From Cryptomeria japonica (taxonomy: Eukaryota; Streptophyta; Pinopsida; Cupressales; Cupressaceae), in NCBI RefSeq assembly GCF_030272615.1, contig NC_081410.1, positions 567,817,152 to 567,877,151 of the forward strand: a DNA stretch of 60,000 bases, in the 5' to 3' direction. Each line of letters begins with the position of its first letter. Within the stretch, counting starts at the first letter, position 1. Position numbers and translations under genes: made by a program. Positions 44,866 through 55,831 of the stretch are shown here, in pieces. Under the pieces are notes generated by a model. The model searched no databases and was not told the origin of the DNA. It saw only the letters and a program-made list of their open reading frames with translations.

Positions 44866-46404
44866 TGTACATAGTAGAGGAATGAGAGGGGCGATGAGTC
44901 AGTCTGTACCTAAAAATAATTTACTTCTAATCAATTAAACTTTAAACCACAATTAACTTATTATTGCATTTATAGAACTTGCAAGCAAAAACCACATTGA
45001 ACACATCAACACCATATTTACATCGAAAACCCTAAAAAAACAAAAAACCACAATGTGAATCACACTCACAATATGAATAATTGATTACAATGTTTAGGCT
45101 CAAGGGCAAGGAGCTTATTTCCCCTCAAAGGAATTGCAAGACTAAGACACAACCTTACAGAAAGATACAAAGGGTTGCACAAACTATCAAAAGGAACACA
45201 CCTTCTTCTAGTAAGTGTAGAGGATAAAATGAATTTAAATTAATAAGATATCCTGATCATGAAATTTTCCTTGAATCACTGTGTCAAGTGACCAATATCA
45301 TGGCAAACACATTTGACAACAAATCCTGTCTCAAGGCTTTTTGCAACCTATCTTTCACACTTATACTATACCAAATCTTCTTGCTTATCATTCATATCTA
45401 CTTCACATCAATTCAAATACATCACATACTCAAATCATACATCCACACTCCTGTATATATAAGATAATTCATTGAAACCCTTAACTAGGTAGGCCATAGA
45501 TAAAATATATAAAATTACATAAATTAGGCCATCAAAACCAAAAATATCAAATGTGGTTCACTCTAGGAGATAGAGAGGACCTAAACACATCACATCACAT
45601 CCTTTTGAAATGATTCCAATGAAGCGCAAATGCTAATACATCGTCCAAGATAAACATCAAATGAAATGTGTAGATAAATGATGTAGCACACCAACCAATC
45701 AGCACAAAACCCTTCTCTAATGCACAAAACTTAATATGAATCTACACACGCCATGGTGAGGCCCATATCAACATAAAAAATCAACCAAAAAAATATATCT
45801 AGACCAAAAAGGCATGATACAAATAGGATACACCACCTTAATCAACTGGAAACCAACTCAACTGACAAAAATAAACTCATAACACCATAACTTTACTTTC
45901 CAATCAAATTATCACTATAAAATTAAACCTAAATACTGCACAAACCAAATATGTCCTCTAAGCCACAACATTAAATAACCATGTATCAGAGAACTATCAA
46001 GCATTCTTTGGACCACTTCTGACAGACACCCCACTGTTAGAAACAACAACTAACTCAACCATCTAAACAATAGATGACCTATAAAATTGATAGTACAATA
46101 TACACAGATCACAAACATTATATCCATAGCCACACTTCATAATCTTCACATATCGGAGGAATGCAAAGCATTCTTCCATTGGGACATTAAAATCTCTTCC
46201 CTACATAAATACTATTTCCTGCATATTGAAATTGAACCATTATATCATTCTTCTAGAAACACCTCAATATCAGTACTAGACCACACAAGAATACCAAAAC
46301 ATACATTTCCAAACCATCTACAACACATAGTGACATCAATGACAACACAAGATAGGTTGACATTTATGATAACACAACAAAAGCAATAACTCAAGTTTCC
46401 AACA
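44866..46404 (-). mobile_element. CopG 5' LTR (about 1540 bp)
   Basis: On the + strand it begins TGTACATAGTAGAGG near the primer site and ends GTTTCCAACA, so on the element's strand it runs from TGTTGGAAAC to TATGTACA. The right end is inferred from the TG...CA rule and the CopA-like terminus; there is no second copy to confirm it. Confidence 0.55.
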
Positions 46405-46787
46405 AGTTCATCTGCAACCAACATTCTAGGGATAGGGTCGTTCAAAGCTTCATTCACTCACTTTTTCAAGCTTAGATTATAGTCATAGGTTCCATTCCTC
46501 TTTCTTATCTTAGATCTATACTTATAGGTTCATATAAAATCTAGAAATATATGTTTAAGTTTATCCATGTAAATTTTCTCCTTAGCCCTAGATCTAACAT
46601 TCAATTTTCATATTTTCAATATCCAAATCCCCCAAAACAAAAGAGGAGTTAAATTTAATTAGAATTAAGCTCTTTTCACATAAATGAGGTTGAATCTATT
46701 GACCTCATATCCTCCTTAATGTAACGTTGTGGAAATACATTTAGTTTGCAGGCCTAAACTTATAATCCCTATTTCCCCCCATTATAT
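46405..46787 (+). mobile_element. GypF remnant: LTR 3' part
   Basis: AT-rich sequence ending TTTCCCCCCATTATA just before a primer-site-like motif. It is read as the end of a + strand LTR with the left end lost. No coding content. Confidence 0.4.
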
Positions 46788-46789
46788 TT

Positions 46790-46806
46790 TGGTGAACTCG
46801 ACATGG
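46790..46806 (+). other. GypF primer-binding-site-like motif
   Basis: TGGTGAACTCGACATGG closely resembles the GypE motif at 48515 (TGGTGAACTTGATGTGA). Its recurrence just after an LTR end in both places supports a primer site, for a tRNA I cannot name. Confidence 0.5.
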
Positions 46807-47056
46807 TGCTTTCTTTATTTTTTATTTTCATTTTTAGATCTGATTTGTATGCATCCAATTCAATTACATTTGAAATAATTTATGAATTAAATTATTTATG
46901 CATTTAAATTACATAAATTTCAAGGTCTAATTCACAAAAAACCCTAAGTTTTTTGCTAAAATTAACTTATGGGTTGCATAATTTCTAATTTATATGCTCA
47001 GATCTAGTTGTTATTGCATGTAATTTTTAGATTCAGAAGAATTTATTTATTATATC
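46807..47056 (+). other. GypF leader fragment
   Basis: T-rich non-coding sequence between the GypF primer motif and the GypE LTR that interrupts it. Confidence 0.35.
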
Positions 47057-48512
47057 TGTAGTCACATAAATCTGTCCATTTTAATAAAATGAATATTTCG
47101 TATTTATTTGATTAAAAATCCACTAAGCCATCAGTTAATTAAATTAACATTTAATTAATTCATTTTCAAACATTCTCCTATTAATTAAATAAATTATTCA
47201 ATTTATTTTAATTAACTCATTAAACCAAATTCACAAATCAATTAAATGAATAAATCCTATTTATTCAATTTAATCTCCTTTCCTCTTTTAAATAAATTAA
47301 ATTAAACATTTTTTTAAATCATAAATACCCCCCACTTGCATTTTCCTACAAATGCAACTTGCACTCATTTATTGAAATAAATTAATTTTATTTTAATTAA
47401 AAATCCTATTTTCCCTCACCCACCAAATCCACTTGCATTCCTAAACCCCCTTCTATATTCTTCTAAACCCTTTCTAATTAGCCTAATCCATCCCCTAATT
47501 ATTGTCACAATCCTAAGCAACTTGAAGTCACTTCTCAAAGACTTCAAAGTCTTTGAAAAACATTAATTGCTTTGTGTGTTCAACAATTTAACCTCCAAAG
47601 TCTTCCAAAACCACTAATGGCTCTTACATGACCATTTATGGCTCTTACATAACCATTTATGGTTATTTCAACTTGCACTCATGTGTCTCCTCAAACGTTT
47701 ATTGCTTTGACCATGGTTATCCCTTTTGCCTTTGCACAAGAGTTTATCCATTGGATAAAAGATTTATTCTTTGAATAAATAATTTATTCATTCAACCCAA
47801 CCTTTACTTTAACCCCCAAGTTAACCTTCAAAGTCATGTCAAGCATTAAATACTTATTCCCTCTCCTCTCAACCTATCTCATATTGACACTTGTCATGCT
47901 GGGATTGGGTTGAAAGACTCTCACATGGATTGAATATCATTCAATCCTGACCTTTGTTGAGATTATTCAATCGCAGCCATCCATTGCTCCATTTTATCTA
48001 TAAATAGAGCTTTCATTCCTCATTTTCAAATTCTCAAGCATTTTAGCTTTCATAGTCATGACCCTAAAAACTTGTATGCATCTAAGTTATAGAGAATTTT
48101 AGAGAGCATTTAGCATAAATCAACTAATATATATTGTTATTTTGGCCTAAAATAAATCATTTTAGCATTATAGCATCTAATATTAGTTTGTTCACATTTG
48201 CATAGCATTTAGAGTAATCATCTACAATCTTGAACCTCCATAAGCATCCATAGTGCAAAAAGATGCTAAGAGCTACACTAATTTGGAACTTGGAGAGGAG
48301 AGGAACAAAGGAGAAGGAGCTAAGAGCATGTTAGGAGGCATTTGGAAATGCCTCATCATATTTACTTCCCTAGTTAAATATTCTCTCATGTTTTTAGTAT
48401 CTCTTTTGATATGCCTGTTTAGAATAATCTTTTGTGGCTAACACTAATGTTTTTTCTCTTGTGTGTGTGTTGTCTTCGAACAAATTTTCTAACCTTCTTT
48501 TGCAGAGCATCA
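47057..48512 (+). mobile_element. GypE 5' LTR (about 1456 bp)
   Basis: It begins TGTAGTCACATAAATCTGTCC, related to the GypA LTR start (TGTAGACACTCAAAATTGTCC), and ends GCAGAGCATCA two bases before a primer-site motif. The first third holds degenerate AT palindromes built from TTAATTAAATAAAT-like arms, as in GypA. A TATA box is at 47999. The 3' LTR lies beyond the window. Confidence 0.68.
47999..48006 (+). promoter_or_regulatory. GypE LTR TATA box
   Basis: TATAAATA in TATCTATAAATAGAGC, about 940 bases into the LTR, a good plant TATA context. Confidence 0.65.
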
Positions 48513-48514
48513 TT

Positions 48515-48531
48515 TGGTGAACTTGATGTGA
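48515..48531 (+). other. GypE primer-binding-site-like motif
   Basis: TGGTGAACTTGATGTGA starts two bases after the LTR end. It matches the GypF motif at 13 of the first 16 positions but not the tRNA-iMet site used by the copia elements and GypB here. Confidence 0.55.
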
Positions 48532-48599
48532 ATCCAAACACCCAAAAAACAGTTTTAAAAACACAACTAAGTTGTTTGCATGTTGAGCTTGACACATAG

Positions 48600-48860
48600 G
48601 TTGTGCTTTAGTGCTTTTGATCACGTTGTAGCGCTATTGCAACTTGATATTTTAGCGCTATTTTTTTTACAATAGCGCTTTTGTCTCAAGTTTGGCACTA
48701 TTGACCTTTATTTAGCATTTTTGTGCTTGTTTTGGAGCATTTGTGCTTGTTTTGGCACTTTTGCATTTGTTGTCAGAGTTTTTCTTTTAGCATTGTTGTC
48801 TTCTTATTAGCATGTTTGTGTTAAATAGCGCTTCCGTTTGCACACATAGTGGCGCTATTG
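48600..48860 (+). repeat. Motif field AGCGCTATTGT / GGCACTTTTGT
   Basis: Roughly a dozen variants of TAGCGCTATTGT, AGCGCTTTTGT, GGCACTATTG and AGCATTTTTGTG occur at 10-35 base spacing. Confidence 0.55.
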
Positions 48861-49000
48861 TAACAGAACATTGTAAAAAACACACCATGTAACCAAAAAG
48901 AAATTTTTCTTAGGCTTGTGGAAGCCCCCCTAGATTTGGATTTTACTAACTATTTGTTCCTTGTGCAGGTCTGAACTAACTTCTTTAAAAAACAAAAATT

Positions 49001-49145
49001 TCTTTTTGGTGCTATAAAATTCACAAAAACAATCTTTCATTTCCTCACAAGATAGGATCACTTCCTTTTGGTGCTATAAAATTCACAAAAACAACCTTTG
49101 TTTTCTTGCAAGTTAGGCTCAATTTTCTTTTGGTGCTTAAAATCA
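49001..49145 (+). repeat. Direct repeats, about 70 bp, in the GypE leader
   Basis: CTTTTTGGTGCTATAAAATT with CACAAAAACAA, then a variable CTTGCAAGTTAGGCTCA-like part, occurs twice with a third partial copy. Confidence 0.7.
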
Positions 49146-50278
49146 ACAAGGCAAATTTATTTTTTGCATCAAACTAAAAATTCACAATCAACACTTCCAT
49201 TTCGGTGCAAATAAAATTTCACAATCCATTTGTCTCATTTTGCAAGCAATTTTACTTCAAGCAAAAACGTGTTTTTTAATTCAGTTGACCGGGATTTCAA
49301 GTTCCTAGTTTACAACACATTTTGCCTTTGAAAGATAAAAAAAGAACACCATGATTGTTGGAGCAACATCTCCAAATAGTTAGATCACATTGCAATGAAA
49401 ATCAATTAAAAAAACAAGTGCTTTTCGTGTTTGGCACACTTGTGTAAAAGAGTTGGTCGAGTGGTCCTACTTCTAACACACACTATCCTCTCCCTTGGAT
49501 TTTGTGGTCCTAGGTGCAAGAGAAAAGTGTTAGTAACACTCAAATTTTTATCTTTTTTTAAGAGAGGCCTGTCAAGGGATCGTTACTCTTGGGAATGACC
49601 TCGCACAGTAAATCCTTCGAGCCGCTATAGAAATCAGGTGAGAGTGAAAGTTGTAGCCTTGGGTATAGCTGTTCCCACAGTGTAACTTGTCGAAAGGACA
49701 AATGGGCCCCACCACAAGTTACAAGGCTCTTAAGTGAGTCACTGCAGAATGAACTTATGTCCAAAGACATCAAAAATTACTAAACACCTTTAAGTAGTAG
49801 CCCACCCGTTCTATTGATTGAGGATATTTGTGATATAATTCAGTGCAAGAGCATAGATGGTTTTGCTCCCAAGATACTCACCATACATATTTCCTTGAGT
49901 AGAAACATAGCTTTTTGAAAAGTCACTTGTGGCTTGATGAAAGTGGTGACTCCCCCATTATAGAGATCATCTATTTGTTATGCTCATGCAAGACATAGTA
50001 TATCACATCCTTACCTACCACAGCAGGATTCATAAGGTATGTAGTGCCAAAGTCGAAGACATATCAAGATGTAGGCTGAATTTATCGCAACTAGCCATTT
50101 GACCTTAGGGATACAAAGTGTTTGAAGTGTTTTCGTTTTAGTCAAGACCAAGTACAAATTGAGCCGACTTCAGGCTTTGGAAAAACACCTAAAATACATT
50201 TAAAGGAAAGGGTCATAAAAAGTCCAAGGATTGGGTTGATCTAGACCCATACTCATTTGTGCCTTTAAGGCAACATTC

Positions 50279-50779
50279 TTGTGTTTGTGTGCTTGCTTTG
50301 TTTTCTTGTCAAAGAAACATCATAAAATTCAAAAAATCAGAACAAGTATTCATCCAACCAAAAGATCAAAAACAAAGAGAAGAGTATCAAATTATATGAC
50401 CATTCTTCACATCTTGAGAAAGAAGAATCTTCATCAACACATCAACTTCAAAAGAAGACCATTGAGCTCAAAGGCTTTGATAAAAAGGAGGAAATTCTTC
50501 TATCTGAATAGACAAATCTTTGTCTCTCATAGATCTTTTTTACGTCACATGCATCTATACCTTCAAGGCAAATCAAACGAATTTGATTCAGAGTCATTGA
50601 ACCACGAAGCTTTTAAGCAATATAGAGCTTTGATTTATCACAAAAACCAAGGAGGCAAGATCAATCCCAACTTCTTCCTAGACATTTGTATCACATACAA
50701 CGTAGCTCGAGAAATGCCACCAACGCCCAAAAGAGAAGAGGTAGAATTTGTTCCATTTGTGACACAAAGCTTTTATTGA
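50279..50779 (+). CDS. Possible ORF1-like small protein in the GypE leader (166 aa)
   Basis: An uninterrupted frame lies about 430 bases before gag. It is Lys/Arg-rich in the first half (HPTKRSKTKRRVSNYM), then has a more protein-like C-terminus (LNHEAFKQYRALIYHKNQGG, FLDICITYN). I recognise no domain. Ogre elements carry an ORF1 upstream of gag, which makes a real gene possible. Equally it may be a chance frame, and the ATG choice is arbitrary. Confidence 0.3.
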   Translation: MCLCACFVFLSKKHHKIQKIRTSIHPTKRSKTKRRVSNYMTILHILRKKNLHQHINFKRRPLSSKALIKRRKFFYLNRQIFVSHRSFLRHMHLYLQGKSNEFDSESLNHEAFKQYRALIYHKNQGGKINPNFFLDICITYNVAREMPPTPKREEVEFVPFVTQSFY

Positions 50780-51210
50780 AGTTAAACATTTCATCCATTT
50801 CTCACCTTCACATCATCACTTCATTTCAACTCTCAAAACATTAAGAGGTTCTTGTCCTAAGTTCTCTTTTAGATATTTCTTGAATCAAACACAACAAATC
50901 ACTTTTTTAGATTGTTTCTACATCTAGGATAAGCTCATCCTAAGAGACATATCTATGTAGTTAAAACTAGTTTATGAGTGAATCCTCTCATTACTAGGTG
51001 GTTAAGTCTGTAACACATCTCAGATTTCTCTAAACCTTATCACATCAAACCTTATCAAAAACAACAAGCAATTCAAGAAGAAAACTTTGGTAACATCCAC
51101 CTTTAAAGTGCTAGAGATCCATATGCAACACACCACACCAACCATAAATCTTTCATTTCATCAAGCTCATCATCATTTTCACCCAACTTCAACAAAAGCT
51201 TGTAAACAAC

Positions 51211-52879
51211 ATGGCTCATCCCAGGTCATGATCTAGACAACAAGAAATTGAAGAGGAAGAGGAGGAAAATATCAATGAGTTCCAAGAAGCCCTTGGAGGA
51301 AATGTAAATGATGACAATCCAGGCACTCCTACTCCTGGGGCAATAGAGAGGGCACAACACAACCCTCTCTTCAATAGGCTTTTTGATGAGATGCTCAAGA
51401 GTAATGCTAATGCTCACTTTTTAAAACTTGCTCAAGAAGGAGCCAAACTACCCTCTGACATTGATGTTGCACAACTAAGACAAGCATCAGAACGACAAAG
51501 TCGCAATGAGGATGAAAGAGGTAGAGAACACATCAGATACAACCTTCATCAAGGTAATCCACCACCTCCTCCTCCTCCGAATGAAATAGACATGTTGTGG
51601 CAACAAGTTGAAAATCTCACCCAACAACTTCATAGTGGTGTGAAAACTAATCAATTTTCACTCAATGACATTTGTCCCTATCCCTTTGATAGGAATCTTC
51701 ATATGCCACCTTTTCCACAAGGGTTTGAAACACCCAAGTTTGAAAAATATAGAGGAAAAGGAGATCCTTGTGATCATGTTAGAGAATTCCATTCAGCTTG
51801 CCTCGAAGTGGCATACGAGGATACATACCTAATGCGCCTTTTTCCCCAAAGCTTGGGAGGAACAACCACATCATGGTTTTCCCGATTGCCAGGTGGCATT
51901 AGGACATTTGAAGAGTTAGTCCAGAAATTCTTGTCACATTACTCCCACAACATTGAACGTGATATCACCATGGCTGATCTATGTAACACTAAACAAAAAC
52001 CAGGTGAACTATTCTCCGTCTTTCTACAATGATGGCGTCAAATGTCTAGCAGACGTTCTCTTCCATTACCCGAACAAGAACTAGTGGAAATATTTATTTC
52101 CAACTTAAACGAAGAAATGGAGTTTCACCTCGATGTCAAAGACACAGACTCTTTCAATGACATGATCACCAAAGGCTTAAAATTTGAGCAGGCTCTCATC
52201 AAGAAAGGACTTATCAAAATCTATAATGAGCCAAAGGATGGTCCTCACCCACGCTTCAATAGTGATAAACCAAGCTTCTGGAACAAAAACAAAAATGTCG
52301 TCAATGACGAAGTTGTGGATGCAAGAACTATCAAAAGTGCACAACCTGTAGTTCGATTTGCAAGATAGAATCTCCCACCTCAGACTAACACAGTTGCTCC
52401 CCCAAATCAAGGCCGCATCACATCTCATGATGAACCCAGACTGTGTCAACAAAAACTAAAGCGAACATACACTCCCTTAGGGGAACCCATCGAAACAGTA
52501 TTACGACAACTGGTTTCTCAAAATCTAGTAACCCTACCCAAAACATCAAATTATGAACCTCAAGTCAAACCTTTGTGGTGGAGGGATACTGAACATTGTG
52601 ATTTCCATCAAGGAAGAGGACATAAGACAAACAATTGTTACAGATTGAAAGATCTTATTCAGGATCTTATTGACTGAGGTGAAATCGAAATCGAAGGACA
52701 TGACCCTAAAACAACAAACAATGATCATCTTATGTTTAAAAATCCACTTCCATCACAAGATCAAAGGGGTCCTTCTACTTCAGGGAGAAACACAGATACC
52801 ACCAATTATATGCAAGACGCGTATAATTATACTGTGAATCACCTATACGATGCCAGTGAACAAATTGCAACTTTAACTA
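51211..52879 (+). pseudogene. GypE gag (Ty3/gypsy, Tat-like), interrupted by CopH
   Basis: The ATG at 51211 (MAHPRS) is followed at once by TGA at 51229-51231, then an acidic stretch and the gag core (FPQGFETPKFEKYRGKGDPC, FHSACLEVAYEDTYLMRLFP, TSWFSRLPGGIRTFEELVQK). A zinc-finger-like CDFHQGRGHKTNNCYRLK lies at about 52597-52650. Further stops are TGA at 52030-52032, TAG at 52366-52368 and TGA at 52676-52678. Three of the TGA codons are one C-to-T step from CGA, as expected from decay of methylated CpG. The frame reaches residue ATLT at 52878, is cut by CopH, and continues in the same register at 57960. Confidence 0.85.
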
Positions 52880-53332
52880 TGAGATTTTGCCAAGATCAAG
52901 AGCTCAATGAAATGTACAAAATAGAGACACAATAGGACAAGAATAAATGGTATTCTCATCAATAGAAAATTATCAATAATAATGATTAAGCATCACATAC
53001 AATGAATATGAGCTTGCTTATATAGGAAAGGCTAGGGATATGTGAGCACACAAACATGACATGTGGCTCAATAAGAAACAAGGGTAGATAGGAAATAGGT
53101 GTGGGTAGGTAGGAGAAATAATATAATAGTCCACATGAGGTGGATCACCCACTGAATGTGGAGTGTAACAACAAGATCAACACCATAAAAGGTGGAATTT
53201 CTCCTACACACACTATCCCAATGTGCCACAAACACCCAAGTGTCTCATACCCAAACTACTATGAAATGCATTTCCTAAGTAAACTTAAGTAAGTGTATTA
53301 ATATCCAAGATGAATAATTATTTACACCAACA
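52880..53332 (-). mobile_element. CopH 3' LTR (453 bp)
   Basis: On the + strand TGAGATTTTGCC to ACACCAACA. It has the same length as the 5' LTR at 57507-57959, with about eleven mismatches counted by eye. Confidence 0.88.
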
Positions 53333-53343
53333 CCCCCCCTTAA
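53333..53343 (-). other. CopH polypurine tract
   Basis: On the minus strand TTAAGGGGGGG lies directly before the LTR start TGTTGGTG. Confidence 0.8.
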
Positions 53344-53554
53344 GTGCAATTTAGGGGAATGCACTTAAGTCTACAATGCAACTAAGCAATGCAAGATGGG
53401 TCCCGGCTACAAGGCCATGTTAGGTACCCATGTACAAATGCAAATACATGCAAACCAATGCAATGAAAACTCTCACAAAGTGGGGAAAGAGAGAAAAACC
53501 CAACGGAAAAAAACCCTCCCCCAAAAGAGAGATGAAAAACATACAAGAGAACTC
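53344..53554 (-). other. CopH 3' untranslated part
   Basis: Short non-coding stretch between the CopH frame and the polypurine tract. On the + strand it has purine-rich GGAAAGAGAGAAAAACC. No separate gene is supported. Confidence 0.5.
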
Positions 53555-55831
53555 TCATAGAAGAATGTGAAGGACAAAACCCCATGTGAGGAAAAAGTCC
53601 CCCCCATATGAGAGAAGAAGAGAAGCTAGGAAGCCCCCCCTCAATGTGGAATATGCACCAATGATAGAAGCTCGATGTATGAAGAAACTGCTCCACGAAC
53701 GTCGAACAACATTCCTCCCCTTAGGAAGAAACAAAACCAAAGGTTTATCCATGAAGTCTCCCCAATCATGAAGGGAAGATGTATGAAGAAAACTCATGAT
53801 GAATGGAATCTCTTGAAACTGCTCAAGTGTCCCAATGTCGATGCTAAAAGATACCCCCTCCAAAGGTGGTAAACTGTGCCACACTGCTGAAAAAGGCACT
53901 CCAAGATCTAGTGGAGATGGATGTAGAACATGTCCCAAAGACTCACATGTCTCCTCAAAACATAAAGAGACCTCCTCCAACTATTGTACATAAGTATCCA
54001 CAATCATGTCAACCTCAAAAGGATGATCATGTAGAGAATGAACAAGAGGGTAAGAGTGTGCCCTCACAACAATCAAAGAAGGATCACCTTCATCAAAGAG
54101 AAGATGAATGTCATCAATGATGTCTCCCAAATCTGCAATGTAGGATTCCATAAATAAACCTGCAATATCTATCAAGCAATCATCCCATGAATCTGAAGCT
54201 GGAAGACAATGAATATCCTGCTGCACTGAATCACATGAAGGAAAAACTGTCGCACTATCCACATCATCGGGTGCAATAGGTGATGTGATATCAATATGAG
54301 GAGATGAAATACATGACTCAAGAACGGGGTCACATGTGAGAATCCCCATGTTCAAGTGCCCAAAGTTCTCCTCAAAATCTGAACCATCACAAGAAGTGTG
54401 ATCATCATGTATAGAATCATCAAATGTGAAATCATCATCATCAACAAAATCTGAAAAGGAGTATAACCGAGATGCATGATCAACCACCCCAGTCGCAATG
54501 ATAGCTCTAGTCTCCAAGTCTCTAATGAAAACTGAGTCAGGTGTGAACTCCACAACCCTCTTAGTTGCACCATGTGTGATTTGATAGATAGAAAGGAGAT
54601 TGTTTGTCAAGTGGGGTACACACAACACATCATTGAAGGAGTTATCCCCAATGTCAATAGATCCTTTCCCAATCACATCCATGTATGTATGATTGTCCAT
54701 CAAAATCTGTGGCATGGTGCAAGGCTCAAATGTAGAGAACATAGACTGCGAAGATGCCATATGATGAGAAGCCCCTGAATCTAGAAGCCATCTCTCTAAA
54801 TCATGGCTGATAGTAGCACATAGAGCTTTTTCTTTTCTTGTTCCAAAAGAGTGAGTCTTCCCACTTGTAGAAGCCATGAATGCTTGCCCTTTTCCTTTTG
54901 AATGTGAGGAAGTGGAAGTTGATGATTCATCCTTCTTGTAGACTTTAGGCAAATCAATGTTATGCTTTTTGATGATATGTGTGAGCTCATCAATCTTCTT
55001 AGAATGGCAACGATGCTCCTCATGACCAATCTTTTTACAATAAGCACAAGTAGGTCTCTCCCTCTTTGGTGAATTATCTCTCTTGGAAGAGGATGAATCT
55101 CCTTGTTGTGGAGAAGATGTTGCTTTTTCTTTAGGCTTTGATTGTCATTTCTTCTTGTTTGAGTTGTCCTTTCCTTGATTTCCTTTGTTCCCTTGATTTG
55201 CCACTAAAGCTTGAGACTTAGAAGCCTTAAGAATGCCCATGCTTATCAACTTAGTTTGTTCCATCATCAACATTTCATTGAAAGCATCAAATGTAGGCAT
55301 TGTGTAGCTTGAACCCATTGTCATCCTATGGGTTTGGAAACTAGAAACAAATGTTGCATATTCTTGTGGAAGCTTACCTATCAAGTTGAATATCAATTGA
55401 GTATCCTTCTTATCAATGCCACAATCTTTGAGTTGTGCCCTCAACTCATTTGCCTTAGTGACATAATCTTGTATAGTATCAAAGTTCTTGGGATCTAACA
55501 TTGTGAGATCACTATCAATTTGATATCCCCTAATCTCATCAACTTGACCATACAAGTCTTGAAACTTTTGCCAAGCATCCTTGATTGGAGTACATTTCTC
55601 AATATGAAAAATGAGATCCTTTGATACATACTTTCTTAAGGTACCAAATGCCATGATATTTTTAGTGAGCCAATCCAAGTGACCAACTGGATCAACCTTA
55701 GGATCAGCGGGAGCAACAATAGTTTCATCAATGTAATGAGTGAGTCCTTTTTCCATAAGTTTACTCCATGCATCAATTTTTCAAGTAGCATAATTATGAG
55801 GAGTTAAGAGAGGAAACTTAGAAGAACCCAT
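53555..55831 (-). pseudogene. CopH gag-protease with an unfamiliar C-terminal region (non-autonomous Ty1/copia)
   Basis: One frame of 759 codons runs from the ATG at 55831-55829 to the stop at 53555. It encodes copia gag (KLMEKGLTHYIDETIVAPAD, LDWLTKNIMAFGTLRKYVSK, QDYVTKANELRAQLKD), a CCHC knuckle CAYCKKIGHEEHRC near 55066-55025, a protease site WLLDSGASHHMASS near 54785, and the first part of GAG-pre-integrase up to RLYSFSDF. Instead of the LWHxRxGH motif and integrase, there follow about 165 acidic residues (DFVDDDDFTFDDSIHDDHTS ...) and, after a TAG at 53981-53983, about 140 more hydrophobic ones. TGA stops at 55781-55783 and 55145-55147 are each one G-to-A step from Trp. No RT exists in the element, so mobility would need an autonomous relative. 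Confidence 0.82.

Larger units (their letters stand above)
48532..51210 (+). other. GypE leader with tandem motifs
   Basis: A 2.7-kb region before gag. It contains the AGCGCTATTG motif field (48600-48860), the GGTGCTATAAAATTCACAAA repeat (49001-49145), a block shared with HostD (49485-49550) and a possible small ORF (50279-50779). Confidence 0.6.
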
